Shown: in pieces, positions 1 through 5,329 of the stretch
How positions within the stretch are numbered: position 1 is the first letter of the stretch
How the letters are laid out: each line of letters starts with the position of its first letter
Assembly: GCA_031278145.1 (NCBI GenBank)
Contig: JAITLA010000068.1
Location: 1 to 5,329, forward strand
Origin: Eubacteriales Family XIII. Incertae Sedis bacterium
GTDB taxonomy: Bacteria > Bacillota_A > Clostridia > Peptostreptococcales > Anaerovoracaceae
Direction of reading: 5' to 3'
Length of the DNA: 5,329 nt
Notes under the pieces: model-generated
Database searches by the model: none
What the model was told of the DNA's origin: nothing
The model's input: only the letters and a program-made list of their open reading frames with translations
Translations under genes and position numbers: made by a program

Positions 1-1869
1 AAACAGCTCGCCCGACTTGTATACGCGCGCCTGTCCGGGGCCGAGTATGCGCCTTTTCGACGCCGCGTCCGCGCGCGTCCGCAGCAGCTCCGCCAGATCC
101 TCCGCCGCCGCCGCGGCGACCGCTTCGTCCCGCGCGCTGATCGCAATCTGCACGAGATCGCCGAAGGGGGGATAGTCCATCGTCTTCCGCAACAGGATCT
201 CCGTGTCGTAAAAGCCGGCGTAGTCGTTTCCCGCCGCCGCGCAAATCGCGTAGTGTTCGGGCTTGTACGACTGTATGACGACCCGGCCCGTCTCGCCGCC
301 GCGACCCGCCCGTCCGGCGGCCTGGGTGATCAGCTGGAACGAGCGTTCGGCGGAGCGGAAGTCCGGTATGTTCAGGCTCACATCGGCGGAAACGATGCCG
401 ACGAGCCCCACATTGCCGAAATCGAGCCCCTTGGCCACGAGCTGCGTGCCGACCAATATCTGCGTCTTCCCGCCGCGAAAGCGCGCGAGCACGCCGGCCG
501 CGCCGCCCTTCCGCCGCGCCGTGTCGAGATCGAGGCGTTCGATAAGGGCGGTGGGGAAGAGATCGCGCGCGCCTTCCTCCACCTTTTCCGTACCCGCTCC
601 GAAAAACCGCAGGTATCCGCCGCCGCAGTCCGGGCAGGCCGGCGGTACCGCGCAACGCGCCCCGCAAAGATGGCATTGCGCCTCATTTTCGGCCTTGTGG
701 TAGGTCATGGCGATGCCGCAGTCGTCGCATTGCATCACATAACCGCAGCTTCTGCACGAAACGAAGGTCGAATAGCCTCTTCGATTCAGAAACAGTATGG
801 CCTGCTTGCCCGCGGCCAAGGTTTCGTCCAGCGCCCGATAGAGCGCAAGGCTGAAAATGGTTTTATTCCCGTTTCTCAACTCATCGCGCATGTCCACGAT
901 ACGCACGCGCGGAAGCGGCGTCTTGTTGTATCGCTCGCGCAGGCTCAGCTTCTCGTAAAGGCGCTTCTCGACGCGATAGTTTGAAACGAGAGAGGGCGTC
1001 GCGCTCCCGAGGAGGACGCTCGCGCCGGTCTGTCGGGCGCGCTTGATGGCCACCTCGATGGCGTCATACTTGGGCGACATGTCCGATTTGTAGGTCCCCT
1101 CATGCTCCTCGTCTATGACGATGAGTCCTATATCGCCCGCGGGGGCGAACACGGCGGAACGCGCGCCTATGACGATGCGGGCCTCCCCGTTTTTTATGCG
1201 CATCCATTCGTCGTAACGCTCGCCGGCGGACAACCTGCTGTGCAGGGCCGCGATCCGTTCCCGGCCGAAGCGGGCGACGAAGCGGCCTATGGTCTGCGGC
1301 GTCAGGGATATCTCGGGCACGAGGATGATCGCGCTCCGACCTTTTTCGAGCGTTTTTTCGGTCGCCCGCAGGTAGATCTCCGTCTTTCCGCTGCCCGTAA
1401 CGCCATGGACGAGGAAGGTTCTGTATTTGCCGTCTTCTATCTGCGGCAGGATTCGATCCAGCGCCGCGGTCTGTTCTCCCGTAAGCGAAACGCGCTTGTC
1501 CTCGAGCAGCTCCTCGATCGCGGGCGTCCTGCGCTTGCCCCTTTTGGACAGGCTCCCCGCAGGCAAAAAACAGTGTATCGCTTCGATGTGGCGGCAGTAA
1601 TACCGCTTTTTCATCCAGAGGCAGATCTCCATCGCGTTCGCATCGAGCGCGATTTCGGCATCGACGCGGGTCACATACTTGAGGCCGTCGATCCGCTCGG
1701 CGAGCGTATCCTTGACCGCCGCGACAAAGGCGGCCTTCTCGCGATTGCCGGCCGTGAACGGCACGAACACGCGCGCGCCGACCGCCACGCCGTCGAAGGC
1801 GCAACCGTAGGTATAGAGGGAATCGGTGCGGTCGGTGTTGTTGTCAACGATCAGGTCAAGGTACAGCAT
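1..1869 (-). CDS. priA: Primosomal protein N' (PriA), replication-restart 3'->5' DNA helicase; C-terminus cut off by window edge
   Basis: PriA is a superfamily 2 helicase that recognises stalled forks and D-loops and reloads the replicative helicase. One open frame of 623 codons runs from an ATG at 1869 to the window edge. Domains seen: an N-terminal 3'-DNA-binding domain (about 1-105, with GARVFVPF at 31-38); Walker A GVTGSGKTE at 156-164; DEEH box at 253-256; GSATP at 288-292; a zinc-binding module with four CxxC pairs (C372/375, 381/384, 399/402, 412/415); motif V VGTQLVAKG around 473-481; motif VI QAAGRAGR at 516-523. Known PriAs are about 730-800 residues, so roughly the last 100 lie outside. 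Oddly, only about 27 residues separate the 3'-binding domain from the SLTGEQ start of the helicase core, where E. coli PriA has about 95; the winged-helix domain seems absent. The start overlaps the queH end by 14 bp, with a weak GGTGG three bases upstream, suggesting translational coupling. The identity is essentially certain. Confidence 0.97.
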   Translation of the reverse strand, partial: MLYLDLIVDNNTDRTDSLYTYGCAFDGVAVGARVFVPFTAGNREKAAFVAAVKDTLAERIDGLKYVTRVDAEIALDANAMEICLWMKKRYYCRHIEAIHCFLPAGSLSKRGKRRTPAIEELLEDKRVSLTGEQTAALDRILPQIEDGKYRTFLVHGVTGSGKTEIYLRATEKTLEKGRSAIILVPEISLTPQTIGRFVARFGRERIAALHSRLSAGERYDEWMRIKNGEARIVIGARSAVFAPAGDIGLIVIDEEHEGTYKSDMSPKYDAIEVAIKRARQTGASVLLGSATPSLVSNYRVEKRLYEKLSLRERYNKTPLPRVRIVDMRDELRNGNKTIFSLALYRALDETLAAGKQAILFLNRRGYSTFVSCRSCGYVMQCDDCGIAMTYHKAENEAQCHLCGARCAVPPACPDCGGGYLRFFGAGTEKVEEGARDLFPTALIERLDLDTARRKGGAAGVLARFRGGKTQILVGTQLVAKGLDFGNVGLVGIVSADVSLNIPDFRSAERSFQLITQAAGRAGRGGETGRVVIQSYKPEHYAICAAAGNDYAGFYDTEILLRKTMDYPPFGDLVQIAISARDEAVAAAAAEDLAELLRTRADAASKRRILGPGQARVYKSGELF

Positions 1870-2554
1870 GATCCACCGAGGCCGCTCTCGGGACGGCGGC
1901 GCCCGAGAAGCGACAGCCGCAGCCGGTCTGCCGATAGAGTCCGTATCGCCTCGAAAGCTCGACGGAACGCCTGTAGCCGTCCCTTTTCTTGAAATCCTCC
2001 GCGAGATAGCCTATGCGGTAGCGCAGGCCGATCTCCCCGCCGATGCGCGCAATCGTTTCATAATCCTTGTGCGGGCTCACCGTCAGGGTCGTCGCAAAGG
2101 AGTCGAAACCGCGCAGCAGAGCCGTTTCCGCCGCCTTTTCCAGCCGCAGACGAAAGCAGACGCGGCATCGCGCGCCGCCCTCCGGCGCGTCCGCAAGGTC
2201 GCGCGTCGCGGCCTCGAAGCGTGCCGGCTCGTAAGCCCCCTCGATGTATGACAGACCGTCGAGGCTGTCCGCGGAGGCGTTGTACTTCTTCACAAAATCG
2301 AGCTGCGCGGCCCTGCGCCTCTCGTATTCCTCCCCGTCGGAGATGTTTGGGTTGTAAAAAAACAGCGTGATGCGATACCGCGGGGCCAGACGTTCGACGA
2401 CGGCCGTACTGCAAGGGCCGCAGCAGCTGTGCAGCAGAATCGCCGGTTTTTCCGTGAAGGTCGTCCCGCCCCGCGCGCGTTCGAACGCGGCGCTCGCGTG
2501 GGCATCAACCGTATTTTCGGCGCCGTAGGCGCGTTTTTCATGCTTCGCGGACAT
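1856..2554 (-). CDS. queH: Epoxyqueuosine reductase QueH (DUF208 family)
   Basis: QueH performs the last step of queuosine synthesis, reducing epoxyqueuosine to queuosine at the wobble base of GUN-anticodon tRNAs. It is an iron-sulfur enzyme unrelated to QueG. Family signatures, numbered from the ATG chosen here (232 aa): LLHSCCGPCS with C44, C45 and C48; FFYNPNI at 65-71; the pair C130/C133 in GARCRVCF; TTLTVSPHK ending at 163; DFKK at 187-190 followed by GY; and a C-terminal LYRQ-x-x-CGC with C212 and C214. These cysteines are the expected metal ligands and redox pair. The residue before CGC is Gly, where I would expect Tyr. About 35 N-terminal residues precede the core and look poorly conserved. 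The ATG at 2554 is preferred because GGAAG lies 8 nt upstream; a TTG at 2569 in the same frame is an alternative with poorer spacing. It is the first gene after a strong promoter and runs into priA with a 14-bp overlap. Confidence 0.94.
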   Translation of the reverse strand: MSAKHEKRAYGAENTVDAHASAAFERARGGTTFTEKPAILLHSCCGPCSTAVVERLAPRYRITLFFYNPNISDGEEYERRRAAQLDFVKKYNASADSLDGLSYIEGAYEPARFEAATRDLADAPEGGARCRVCFRLRLEKAAETALLRGFDSFATTLTVSPHKDYETIARIGGEIGLRYRIGYLAEDFKKRDGYRRSVELSRRYGLYRQTGCGCRFSGAAVPRAASVDHAVP

Positions 2555-2562
2555 CACAAAAG

Positions 2563-2567
2563 CTTCC
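2563..2567 (-). promoter_or_regulatory. Ribosome binding site deciding the queH start
   Basis: GGAAG on the minus strand lies 8 nt before the ATG at 2554. A GAGG further upstream (2571-2574) sits only one base from the alternative TTG at 2569 and 16 bases from the ATG, so it suits neither start well. This favours the ATG. Confidence 0.55.
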
Positions 2568-2608
2568 AATCCTCGCGAGTGACAGTCGGTAAGGGCCTCT
2601 AAGAACGA

Positions 2609-2637
2609 ATTATACTATAAAAGCAGCGAATAATCAA
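2609..2637 (-). promoter_or_regulatory. Sigma-70/sigma-A type promoter for queH-priA
   Basis: On the minus strand, TTGATT (2632-2637; 4 of 6 to TTGACA) is followed by a 17-nt spacer and a perfect TATAAT (2609-2614). The expected transcription start is near 2602, giving a leader of about 48 nt before the queH ATG. The -35 box overlaps the tdk stop codon (2634-2636), so there is no room for a separate terminator between tdk and this promoter. I saw no preQ1-type aptamer in the leader. Confidence 0.8.
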
Positions 2638-3260
2638 GGAAGCGGCGCGCTATTTTTGCTATTCTCCGAGGGGCGCGTGCCTTCCTCGCCGATACGCCCA
2701 TCGTTGTAATGCTTGCGGCAGAGGGACACGTACATATCGTGCCCGCCGATCATGACCTGCGCCCCGCTTTTGACGAACTTGCCGTCCGCGACGCGGGCCA
2801 CCATCGTGGCCTTCCGGCCGCACCAGCAGATGGTCTTGATCTCCTCTATCTTGTCCGCGTAGACCAAGAGGTAATAGGAGCCCTCAAACAGCTCGTTCTT
2901 GAAGTCGTTCTTCAGCCCGTAGACCATGACGGGGGTGTCGCAGCTGTCCACGATCTCCGTCAACTCCTGGATGTGGTGCTTCTTCAGGAACTGCCCCTCG
3001 TCTATGAGCACGCAGGCGATCCGCTCCCGTGCGTCCTCGGACATGAACAGGGTCAGTATATTCGTTTCATCGAAGATGAGAAGCGCGTCGCGCGCGATGC
3101 CCGTTCGCGATACGACGCGGCCCACGCCGCCCCTGTCGTCGACGGCCGGCGTGAGGACGAGAACGCGCATGCCCCGTTCCTCGTAGTTGTGCGCCACCCG
3201 TATAAGCTCGAGCGATTTCCCCGCGTTCATAGCGCTGTACCTGTAGTATAGCTGCGCCAT
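2634..3260 (-). CDS. tdk: Thymidine kinase (type II, TK1-like)
   Basis: This enzyme phosphorylates thymidine to dTMP with ATP in the pyrimidine salvage pathway, in the cytoplasm. The 208-residue product is close to the E. coli enzyme's length (about 205). It starts MAQLYYRYSAMNAGKS, with the P-loop at 9-16. DEGQF at 87-91 is the Walker B/catalytic region, E88 being the probable base. YGLKNDF follows at 114-120. C145 and C147 (CWCGRKA) with C181 and H184 (CRKHY) match the zinc site of the lasso domain. The Cys-x-Cys spacing and the start resemble the E. coli-type enzyme more than the CxxC Bacillus/human type, as I recall them. The start at 3260 is set by GGAGG five bases upstream; a TTG at 3296 would only add an unconserved N-terminal tail. 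It lies 73 bp after cls, and no clear promoter of its own is visible. Confidence 0.96.
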   Translation of the reverse strand: MAQLYYRYSAMNAGKSLELIRVAHNYEERGMRVLVLTPAVDDRGGVGRVVSRTGIARDALLIFDETNILTLFMSEDARERIACVLIDEGQFLKKHHIQELTEIVDSCDTPVMVYGLKNDFKNELFEGSYYLLVYADKIEEIKTICWCGRKATMVARVADGKFVKSGAQVMIGGHDMYVSLCRKHYNDGRIGEEGTRPSENSKNSAPLP

Positions 3261-3265
3261 AGCTG

Positions 3266-3270
3266 CCTCC
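3266..3270 (-). promoter_or_regulatory. Ribosome binding site of tdk
   Basis: GGAGG with a 5-nt spacer precedes the ATG at 3260. It is the strongest Shine-Dalgarno sequence in the window and fixes the tdk start over the upstream in-frame TTG at 3296. Confidence 0.8.
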
Positions 3271-3276
3271 GTTGTG

Positions 3277-3292
3277 GCAACCCGGGGGTTGC
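3277..3292. repeat. Perfect 7-bp inverted repeat in the cls-tdk gap
   Basis: The arms GCAACCC and GGGTTGC are separated by two bases, and the site lies just upstream of the tdk ribosome binding site. It overlaps the palindrome TTGCGCAA at 3289-3296. No run of T follows on either strand, so it does not look like an intrinsic terminator. It could be a leader hairpin or a protein-binding dyad, or chance in GC-rich DNA. Confidence 0.45.
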
Positions 3293-3333
3293 GCAAATAT
3301 CAAAAAGTAAAATCGTATGAGCGGGCGCCGCAC

Positions 3334-4794
3334 CTACAGCAGGCCGGAGAGCAGCCGCGATACGCCTTCCTTGAACTTGATCTTCACGGACCTGCCGCGA
3401 TAAAGCGATCTGGTCAGCTCATGGCTTTGGGCGATGTCGGTTTCGAAGATCGTTTCTATCTTATAGACCTCGGCCGCGTCGTAGATGAAGGCGTTTCCCT
3501 CGAAGTTGAGCCGGAAGCTTCGAATGTCGAAATTGGCGGAGCCCACGGACGCGATCTCGCCGTCGACCGCCATCGTCTTGGCGTGCAGAAATCCGTTGTC
3601 GTAGATATAGACGCGCGCGCCCGCGTCGATCAGCACGCCCGCGTAGAAGTACGTGGCCCAATACACGAACATGTGATCGGGCATGCGGGGGATCATGATG
3701 CGGACGTCCACGCCGGAAAGCGCGGCCGTCTTCAGCGATTCCAAGATGCTCGCGTCGGGCACGAAGTAGGGCGTCTGTATGTAGATGTTCTTCTTCGCGG
3801 AGGAAATCATCTTCAGATAACCGTGCTTCACCTCCTCGCGAGAGGAGTCGGGGCCGGAGGTCACGATCTGCATGGCCGTGCTGCCGGGTCCCTCCGCGCC
3901 GTCGTAATAGGCGCGGTCGAGGAGCAGGTTTTCCTTGGACGCGAAACGCCAGTCCAGTATGAAGCGGGCGCTCATGTCGTGGACGGCGCTCCCCAGAATG
4001 CGCAGCTGCGTATCGCGCCAATATCCGAACTTCTTGACCCGGCCAAGGTACTCGTTGCCGATGTTGAAGCCGCCGAGATAACCGACGCGACCGTCTATCA
4101 CGACGAGCTTCCTGTGGTTGCGATAGTTCCACTTCCTGCTGAAAATCTTGAACTTGGGCGGAAAAAAGAAGGAGAAGCGCCCCCCCGCGGCCTTGAACTC
4201 CGCCAGGTGCCGTTCATTGAACTGGCGTCCGCCGATTGCGTCGATCAGGAAGCGCACCTCGAGGCCCTCCCGCGCCTTCTGCGTGAGCGCGGCAAGCAGC
4301 GCCCGGCCCGCCTCGTCGTTCTTGACGATATAGTATTCGACGTTGATCGTTTTCCGCGCGGCGGCTATGTCCCGCAGGAGGGCATCCAGCATGTGCGTGC
4401 CGTCCGTGATGATGGAGATGCGGTTGTCCTGCGTCAGAAGCGCCCCGGCGTAGGTCTGGTGCATGTGAATCATGCTCTGCCACTTTCGCGCTTCGAGATT
4501 GACATAGTGAAAGCGCTCGGACTTGACCTGCGCGATCTGATCGCGCAGCGGATTGTTGACGACGAGGTCCTCATAGCGGGAAAGCCGGAATATACGCTGC
4601 CTTGAGATGTTCTGTGAGAACATGAAATAGAAAAGGATCCCCAAAGCCGGTATGAGGAACAGGATCATGATCCATGCCAAGGTGGCCGAGGGGTCTTTTC
4701 TTTCCAGAAATATGATCGTCAGCGCGATGATGAAATTGATCGCGAACAGGACATTCAGCACACCGGAAAACGTGGGGAACCAAAACTCAATCAT
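3334..4794 (-). CDS. cls: Cardiolipin synthase (phospholipase D superfamily, two HKD motifs)
   Basis: Cardiolipin synthase condenses two phosphatidylglycerol molecules into cardiolipin and glycerol at the cytoplasmic membrane. The 486-residue length is normal for the bacterial family. Two hydrophobic helices (about 10-30 and 36-58) flank LERKDPSATLAW, a typical Cls hairpin anchor; QNISRQRIFR follows. Two catalytic HKD motifs are intact: H227/K229/D234 in NHRKLVVID, followed by GGFNIGNEYLG, and H404/K406/D411 in HAKTMAVD, followed by GSANFDIRSF. NVEYYI around 151-156 and IQTPYFVPD at 339-347 are further family blocks. The ATG at 4794 begins directly before the first helix; the Shine-Dalgarno site is weak (GGG, 8 nt away), so translation may depend partly on the upstream gene. 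It sits 48 bp after trxA with no terminator between, so it is probably cotranscribed. Other PLD-superfamily enzymes are unlikely given the anchor and both motif contexts. Confidence 0.95.
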   Translation of the reverse strand: MIEFWFPTFSGVLNVLFAINFIIALTIIFLERKDPSATLAWIMILFLIPALGILFYFMFSQNISRQRIFRLSRYEDLVVNNPLRDQIAQVKSERFHYVNLEARKWQSMIHMHQTYAGALLTQDNRISIITDGTHMLDALLRDIAAARKTINVEYYIVKNDEAGRALLAALTQKAREGLEVRFLIDAIGGRQFNERHLAEFKAAGGRFSFFFPPKFKIFSRKWNYRNHRKLVVIDGRVGYLGGFNIGNEYLGRVKKFGYWRDTQLRILGSAVHDMSARFILDWRFASKENLLLDRAYYDGAEGPGSTAMQIVTSGPDSSREEVKHGYLKMISSAKKNIYIQTPYFVPDASILESLKTAALSGVDVRIMIPRMPDHMFVYWATYFYAGVLIDAGARVYIYDNGFLHAKTMAVDGEIASVGSANFDIRSFRLNFEGNAFIYDAAEVYKIETIFETDIAQSHELTRSLYRGRSVKIKFKEGVSRLLSGLL

Positions 4795-4842
4795 ACAATT
4801 TACCCGAAGGCGCCGCCGCCCTTCCTTTAGAGGGCTCCGTTG

Positions 4843-5172
4843 TCAGGAGAGCAGAGCGTCGAGCCTTCCCTTCAGCTGCACCGCGTCCAGTGGGCCCGTC
4901 ACGCGGTCCGCCTGCTCGCCGTCCTTGAAAAACAGCAGCGTCGGAATGCTGAGCACCTTGGCCCTTATGGCCAATTTCTTGGACTCGTCGACGTTGATCT
5001 TCGCAAAGCGCACCCGGTCGCCGTATTCGGCCGCCGCCTCGTCGAAGGCCGGGGCCATCATCTTGCAAGGGTTGCACCAATCGGCGTAAAAGTCGATCAC
5101 GATTGGCGTGGGCGTCTGCAGGACTTCCTTCTCGTAGTTCTCCTCCGTCAGTATAAGGATCTGTGCATTCAT
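4843..5172 (-). CDS. trxA: Thioredoxin with variant WCNPC active site
   Basis: Thioredoxin is a small cytoplasmic dithiol-disulfide oxidoreductase that reduces protein disulfides and is recharged by thioredoxin reductase. The 109-residue product has the normal full length with no signal peptide. DFYADWCNPCKMMAP contains the redox cysteines C33 and C36; D27 corresponds to the buried Asp and K58 to the conserved Lys of E. coli thioredoxin. The cis-proline is P77 in SIPTLLFF, and the glycine at 93 also fits. The canonical Gly between the cysteines is replaced by Asn, which may shift redox potential or partner choice. The ATG at 5172 has GAAAGG 11 nt upstream, slightly far. It appears to be the first gene of a trxA-cls-tdk run, downstream of a promoter with an extended -10. 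A reductase gene is not visible here. Confidence 0.95.
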   Translation of the reverse strand: MNAQILILTEENYEKEVLQTPTPIVIDFYADWCNPCKMMAPAFDEAAAEYGDRVRFAKINVDESKKLAIRAKVLSIPTLLFFKDGEQADRVTGPLDAVQLKGRLDALLS

Positions 5173-5213
5173 TCTCGTATCAACCTTTCTTTATTGGTTA
5201 TCGCTTAGCGGTT

Positions 5214-5242
5214 ATTATACCATAAATACGGAGCGAAGCGAA
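5214..5242 (-). promoter_or_regulatory. Probable extended -10 promoter for trxA-cls-tdk
   Basis: On the minus strand, TGGTATAAT (-10 TATAAT at 5214-5219) is an extended -10 element. At 17-nt spacing the -35 position reads TTCGCT (5237-5242), a poor match, as is common for extended -10 promoters. The start would be near 5207, giving a leader of about 35 nt that carries the direct repeat ATAACC (minus strand, 5196-5201 and 5210-5215) around CGCTAAGCG. A second minus-strand TATAAT at 5312-5317 could be another promoter, but its -35 would lie outside the window. Confidence 0.6.
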
Positions 5243-5256
5243 GATATTTATGGTAT
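5217..5256. repeat. Perfect 12-bp inverted repeat spanning the trxA promoter
   Basis: The arms ATACCATAAATA (5217-5228) and TATTTATGGTAT (5245-5256) are perfectly complementary, separated by 16 bases that carry a short tandem AGCGA repeat. One arm overlaps the -10 box and the other lies just upstream of the -35 position, the layout of an operator with two half-sites. A transcript through it could also form a hairpin, but no T-run follows, so it is not a standard terminator. Confidence 0.7.
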
Positions 5257-5263
5257 CCGCCAT

Positions 5264-5296
5264 GCGCGTTTTCGCCCGAGGGCGAAAAAATCGCGC
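5264..5296. repeat. Long hairpin with GC and A/T blocks
   Basis: CGCC (5273-5276) pairs with GGCG (5281-5284) around the loop CGAG, extended by TTTT/AAAA (5269-5272 with 5285-5288) and, after three unpaired bases, GCGCG/CGCGC (5264-5268 with 5292-5296). There is no T-run after it on either strand. Its outer CGCGC block is shared with the neighbouring terminator-like hairpin, so the two cannot form fully at the same time. Confidence 0.55.
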
Positions 5297-5324
5297 GGCA
5301 TTCCAATCCGTATTATAACCGCGC
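5285..5324 (-). terminator. Terminator-like hairpin with T6, upstream of the trxA promoter
   Basis: On the minus strand, GCGCGG (5319-5324) pairs with CCGCGC (5293-5298) around a 20-nt loop, and after GA a run of six T follows (5285-5290). On the plus strand the same stem is followed directly by TTTTT (5325-5329), so it may act in both directions. It would end transcription from a gene beyond the high-coordinate edge, before the trxA promoter. The stem is short and the loop large, so strength is uncertain. Confidence 0.4.
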
Positions 5325-5329
5325 TTTTT

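Larger units (their letters stand above)
5208..5322. repeat. Outer imperfect inverted repeat around the trxA upstream region
   Basis: GCGGTTATTATAC (5208-5220) is mirrored by GTATTATAACCGC (5310-5322), with 12 of 13 positions complementary. The pair encloses both the 12-bp dyad and the GC-rich hairpins. Each arm contains a minus-strand TATAAT. I saw no target-site duplication, so a miniature transposon is possible but not supported. Confidence 0.5.

Noticed and set aside
253..1992. Several plus-strand open frames and one minus-strand frame (1100-1804) across the priA region
   Set aside because: The minus-strand PriA frame is open from 1869 to 1 with all helicase motifs; the other frames give Arg-rich, motif-free translations.
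2555..2569. TTG start at 2569 for queH
   Set aside because: It would add five residues, but its nearest Shine-Dalgarno-like GAGG is only one base away, while the ATG at 2554 has GGAAG at 8 nt.
2555..2602. Possible preQ1 riboswitch in the queH leader, prompted by AGAGG at the start of the transcript
   Set aside because: The matching CCUCU strand and the A-rich tail of a preQ1-I aptamer are missing, and QueH acts at the last step, on tRNA, so a preQ1 sensor is not required.
3297..3333. AT-rich stretch after cls considered as a terminator or tdk promoter
   Set aside because: No GC-rich hairpin precedes the T-rich stretch, and no -35/-10 pair with acceptable spacing is visible, so neither call can be supported.
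3274..4605. A 443-codon open frame on the plus strand
   Set aside because: It lies wholly antisense to cls and the gap beside it, its protein has no recognisable motif, and the opposite strand encodes an intact two-HKD cardiolipin synthase. Long antisense frames are expected in GC-rich DNA.
4795..4842. Possible terminator between trxA and cls (GCCCT...AGGGC)
   Set aside because: The stem is only five base pairs with an eight-base loop, and no T-run follows on the minus strand; readthrough into cls is more likely.

Overview
The window is a stretch of ordinary bacterial chromosome, GC-rich by eye, with five genes all read on the minus strand. From high to low coordinates, which is the direction of transcription, they are: thioredoxin (trxA), a two-HKD cardiolipin synthase (cls), thymidine kinase (tdk), the QueH-type epoxyqueuosine reductase (queH), and the primosomal helicase PriA (priA). 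PriA runs off the low-coordinate end, so its C-terminus is missing. I found no plus-strand gene, RNA gene, CRISPR array, insertion sequence or phage gene. The long plus-strand frames are antisense shadows of a GC-rich code.

The organism is a bacterium. The Cls has two N-terminal membrane helices, the sigma-70/sigma-A type promoter has a perfect TATAAT, and the Shine-Dalgarno sites are GGAGG-like. Together these suggest a GC-rich member of the Bacillota (Clostridia-like), but this is an impression from sequence style, not a classification.

Layout: 5173-5329 is a compact control region upstream of trxA, packed with dyad symmetries, an extended -10 promoter and a terminator-like hairpin. trxA (4843-5172) is followed after 48 bp by cls (3334-4794), then after 73 bp by tdk (2634-3260). 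A strong promoter at 2609-2637 overlaps the tdk stop codon and should drive queH (1856-2554) and priA (start at 1869). The last two overlap by 14 bp and are probably translationally coupled.

The genes do not form one pathway. They cover redox homeostasis, anionic phospholipid synthesis, thymidine salvage, tRNA queuosine modification and replication restart, a typical mix for a housekeeping cluster. The points that depart from expectation are a PriA that seems to lack its winged-helix domain, a thioredoxin with WCNPC in place of WCGPC, and the nested and mutually exclusive inverted repeats upstream of trxA. I do not see evidence for a novel multi-gene system.
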